Source: Idiomarina xiamenensis 10-D-4
GTDB taxonomy: Bacteria > Pseudomonadota > Gammaproteobacteria > Enterobacterales > Alteromonadaceae
Direction of reading: 5' to 3'
Assembly: GCF_000299895.1 (NCBI RefSeq)
Contig: NZ_AMRG01000020.1
Location: forward strand, 1 to 38,655
DNA length: 38,655 bases
Every line of letters begins with the position of its first letter. The first letter of the stretch is position 1. The notes under the pieces were generated by a model. The model was not told the origin of the DNA. It did not search any database and worked only from the letters and a program-made list of their open reading frames with translations. The position numbers and the translations under genes are program-made. Shown here one piece after another: positions 36,465-38,655 of this stretch.

Positions 36465-37964
36465 TTACTCTGCTTCACCAAACCAGCAAATGTTGCGCGC
36501 TTTCATAATCAGATCGCCCGCTTGCTGTTCATTTAACTCTTCAATATCTGCCAAATCATCAATACCTTGTTCTGCCAGCAATTCCAGTGTGGAAATGCCT
36601 TTGCTGGCCAGCACATAAGCCAAATGACGATCCATGCCTTCTAAATTCAGCAAGGTATCATCGGGCTCTGCCGACTCCAGCGATTCTTCGTCAGCCAACG
36701 CTTTAGTGGTCAAATAGGCCTTCGCGCGGTTGCGCAATTCATCAACCATATCTTCATCCATGCCGTCGATAGCCAACAACTCAGCCATCGGTACATAGGC
36801 GACTTCTTCTAGTGACGAGAAACCTTCGTCAATCAACACTTCGGCGAAATCTTCATCGATCCCCAAGTTCTCAGTGAAGAGCGTCAGCAAGCGTTGTGTT
36901 TCTGCTTCGTTTTTCTCGTTAAAATCATCGATGGTCATGACATTTAACGTCCAACCAGTCAATTGACTCGCTAAGCGCACATTTTGTCCGCTCTTACCGA
37001 TCGCCTGCGCTAAGTTGCCTTCTTCCACCGCGATATCCATGGTGTGCGCGTCTTCGTCGACGACAATAGAGGCGACTTCGGCTGGCGCCATCGCATTAAT
37101 CACGAACTGTGCAGGGTTATCATCCCACAACACGATGTCGACACGTTCGCCACCGAGTTCGCCTGACACCGCTTGCACCCGTGCACCACGCATCCCCACG
37201 CAAGCACCGACGGGATCGATACGGCGATCGTTACTCTTCACCGCAATCTTCGCTCGAGAGCCCGGATCGCGCGCCGCGCCTTTGATCTCAATCATCTCTT
37301 CGCCGATTTCCGGCACTTCGATGCGGAATAATTCGACCAAAAAGTCGGGATGGGTGCGGCTCATGAATAATTGCGCACCACGTGCTTCTGGCCGTACGGC
37401 GTACAATAAGCCACGTACACGGTCGCCAGGACGCACCGATTCACGAGGTAACATCTCTTCACGATAGATAATGGCTTCGGCGTTATTACCCAAATCCAAA
37501 ATCACGTGTTCGCGGTTAGCACGTTTTACGGTACCGTTAATTAGCTCGCCAACGTTATCTTCGTAGGCTTCGACGATTTGCGCGCGCTCGGCTTCGCGTA
37601 CTTTTTGCACGATAACCTGTTTCGCGGTTTGCGTAGTGATGCGGTCAAAGACTATCGATTCAATTTGCTCTTCAACGTAATCACCAATATCTAAGCTAGC
37701 ATCGTCATAGCGCGCCGCTTCCAAGCCAATCTCACGGAATGGGTGAGCCAGACCTTCGCCAGTATCTTCGACCACTTGCCAACGACGGAAGGTATCAAAG
37801 TCACCAGTATTGCGATCAATACTGACGCGGACTTCGATATCGCCATCGTATTTTTTCTTAGTTGCGTGGGCCAGCGCAGACTCCAGCGCTTCGAAAATTT
37901 TCTCGCGCGGTACCGCTTTTTCGTTAGATACCGCTTCCGCTACCATCAAAATTTCTTTATTCAT
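36465..37964 (-). CDS. nusA: Transcription termination/antitermination protein NusA
   Basis: RNA polymerase-binding factor controlling pausing, termination and rRNA antitermination. The 499-residue protein (E. coli 495) has an N-terminal polymerase-binding domain opening [16 protein letters not shown]. An S1 domain lies at about 132-200 ([21 protein letters not shown]), with two KH domains ([14 protein letters not shown] and [12 protein letters not shown]). Two C-terminal acidic helix-hairpin repeats follow, with [18 protein letters not shown] and a final [13 protein letters not shown]. The start at 37964 is preceded by GAGG. Cotranscribed with rimP upstream (24-base gap) and infB downstream (24-base gap). 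Confidence 0.98.
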   Translation of the reverse strand: MNKEILMVAEAVSNEKAVPREKIFEALESALAHATKKKYDGDIEVRVSIDRNTGDFDTFRRWQVVEDTGEGLAHPFREIGLEAARYDDASLDIGDYVEEQIESIVFDRITTQTAKQVIVQKVREAERAQIVEAYEDNVGELINGTVKRANREHVILDLGNNAEAIIYREEMLPRESVRPGDRVRGLLYAVRPEARGAQLFMSRTHPDFLVELFRIEVPEIGEEMIEIKGAARDPGSRAKIAVKSNDRRIDPVGACVGMRGARVQAVSGELGGERVDIVLWDDNPAQFVINAMAPAEVASIVVDEDAHTMDIAVEEGNLAQAIGKSGQNVRLASQLTGWTLNVMTIDDFNEKNEAETQRLLTLFTENLGIDEDFAEVLIDEGFSSLEEVAYVPMAELLAIDGMDEDMVDELRNRAKAYLTTKALADEESLESAEPDDTLLNLEGMDRHLAYVLASKGISTLELLAEQGIDDLADIEELNEQQAGDLIMKARNICWFGEAE

Positions 37965-37988
37965 TGTTGTGCCTCGCCAACGCAATCC

Positions 37989-38447
37989 TTAATCAAAATT
38001 GGGAATTAAATGCGCTTTTTTGATCGACGGTAATGCGACCTGCAAGCTTTCACCATCGACTAAGAAGGTAATTTGCTCGCCGTCAACCGCGCTAATTTGC
38101 GCTCGGAACTTACGCTTATTTTGTTGAGCTGCCACCAACTCAACTGCCGCCTGCTCACCGATAAACATGGCGTAATGAGCCGCTTCAAAAAACGGACGCT
38201 CCATGCCGGGCGACGAAACTTCTAAGTAATATTCACTATTAATGGGGTCTTCAACATCTAATAACGCGCTGACCTGATGACTGACATCGGCGCAATCATC
38301 CACCGATATTCCCTCTGGACTATCGATATAGACGCGTAACGTTGAATGCTTTCCGGCGCGTACGAATTCGACGCCCCAAAGCTCAAAGTCCAACGCCTCT
38401 ACCGCAGGTTTAATCAGCGTTGTTAAACGATCTTGCAAACGTGCCAA
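37989..38447 (-). CDS. rimP: Ribosome maturation factor RimP
   Basis: 30S subunit assembly factor, formerly YhbC. The 152-residue protein (E. coli 150) contains LDFELWGVEFVRAGKHSTLRVYID near the start. DDCADVSHQVSALLDVEDPI (about 51-70) and YYLEVSSPGMERPF (about 74-87), the family signature, follow, with an Sm-like C-terminal half. GGGAG precedes the ATG. First coding gene of the nusA-infB operon, behind two terminators. Confidence 0.97.
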   Translation of the reverse strand: MARLQDRLTTLIKPAVEALDFELWGVEFVRAGKHSTLRVYIDSPEGISVDDCADVSHQVSALLDVEDPINSEYYLEVSSPGMERPFFEAAHYAMFIGEQAAVELVAAQQNKRKFRAQISAVDGEQITFLVDGESLQVALPSIKKAHLIPNFD

Positions 38448-38465
38448 TGGTTAACTCCCAGAAAC

Positions 38466-38486
38466 AAAAAAAGGGCGTAAACGCCC
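38466..38486 (-). terminator. Terminator in the rimP-nusA leader, proximal
   Basis: On the minus strand GGGCG and CGCCC pair around TTTA, followed by seven T (38472-38466). It ends only about 19 bases before the rimP ATG, so some read-through is required. Confidence 0.75.
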
Positions 38487-38532
38487 AGTGTTATTGGCCA
38501 GTCTTGATGGCGACTGGCGCAGGCCACATAGC

Positions 38533-38563
38533 AAAAAGCCCCGAGCAAGCTGCGGGGCTTTTT
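38533..38563 (-). terminator. Terminator in the rimP-nusA leader, distal
   Basis: AAAAAGCCCCG (38533-38543) and CGGGGCTTTTT (38553-38563) form an 11-pair stem around a 9-base loop with T-rich ends on both strands. It probably ends the tRNA-fMet transcript and partly the rimP operon transcript. Confidence 0.85.
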
Positions 38564-38586
38564 AAACACTGGACCCTGTAAAGCTT

Positions 38587-38615
38587 AGTTTAGCCAACAG
38601 CGCTTAGCATGTCAG
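38587..38615 (-). promoter_or_regulatory. Candidate promoter for the rimP-nusA-infB operon
   Basis: On the minus strand CTGACA (38615-38610) and TAAACT (38592-38587) are 17 bases apart, just after the tRNA-fMet gene and before both leader terminators. The match is five of six and four of six. Confidence 0.45.
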
Positions 38616-38624
38616 CTAAAAAGC

Positions 38625-38655
38625 TGGTTGCGGGGGCAGGATTTGAACCTACGAC
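38625..38655 (-). tRNA. Initiator tRNA-fMet, 3' part only (cut by the window edge)
   Basis: The minus strand reads the T arm GTTCAAATC, the acceptor 3' strand CCCCCGCA, and encoded CCA, matching the E. coli initiator tRNA 3' end, whose gene metY also precedes rimP-nusA. The anticodon lies outside the window, so identity rests on the 3' sequence and synteny. Confidence 0.85.

Overview
The window looks like a chromosomal segment from a gammaproteobacterium, probably a free-living, perhaps marine, one with a sodium-driven flagellar motor. Gene content and order support this. The tRNA-fMet, rimP, nusA, infB, rbfA, truB, rpsO, pnp, nlpI order is that of Escherichia coli and relatives. The rsxABCDGE-nth cluster, the ybeD-lipB-lipA cluster and the motY/rnt/gloA neighbourhood are also typical of the class. 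The gltX, uvrB, aspartate aminotransferase series resembles Pseudomonas. I cannot name a genus from the sequence alone. Almost every gene is a housekeeping gene with its expected catalytic residues. There is no phage, insertion sequence, CRISPR array or recognisable defence system.

Layout. 1-3100: minus-strand tRNA genes (Ala-GGC, then at least three tandem Glu-TTC), carbonic anhydrase can, gltX and two tRNA-Val, each tRNA group behind a strong promoter with a GC-rich start region. 3100-9215: a DUF2919-like membrane protein, a YfcG-type glutathione transferase, uvrB, a MATE exporter and a class I aspartate aminotransferase with a clear terminator. 9215-9872: about 660 bases without genes, AT-rich, holding three DnaA-box matches within 70 bp and a 17-bp direct repeat; this is the most intriguing non-coding stretch. 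9873-10147: two identical tRNA-Asn genes with promoter and terminator. 10163-11746: a PAP2 phosphatase and an MJ1255/VC2487-type glycosyltransferase. 11905-18319: the Rnf/Rsx electron-transport operon, four of whose junctions are ATGA stop/start overlaps, followed by nth.

18320-24985 is the most accessory part. It has an orphan 448-residue lipoprotein, gloA, motY and rnt. Then comes an AT-rich patch with two translationally coupled unknown genes (one possibly ankyrin-like), another unknown membrane-anchored protein, and a 72-residue membrane-anchored ORF behind a promoter overlapped by a Fur-box-like sequence. A 65-nt two-part hairpin precedes the ybeD promoter.

24986-38655: ybeD-lipB-lipA (lipoate synthesis), a MAPEG protein, a predicted zincin metallopeptidase whose gene overlaps that of the TPR lipoprotein NlpI, then pnp, rpsO, truB, rbfA, infB, nusA, rimP and the 3' end of an initiator tRNA. 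The last block makes and controls the translation and RNA-decay machinery. Its leader carries two Rho-independent terminators between the promoter and rimP, which suggests attenuation. No complete new biological system is evident. The best candidates for novelty are the DnaA-box locus, the NlpI-linked metallopeptidase and the small accessory genes at 22.2-24.8 kb.
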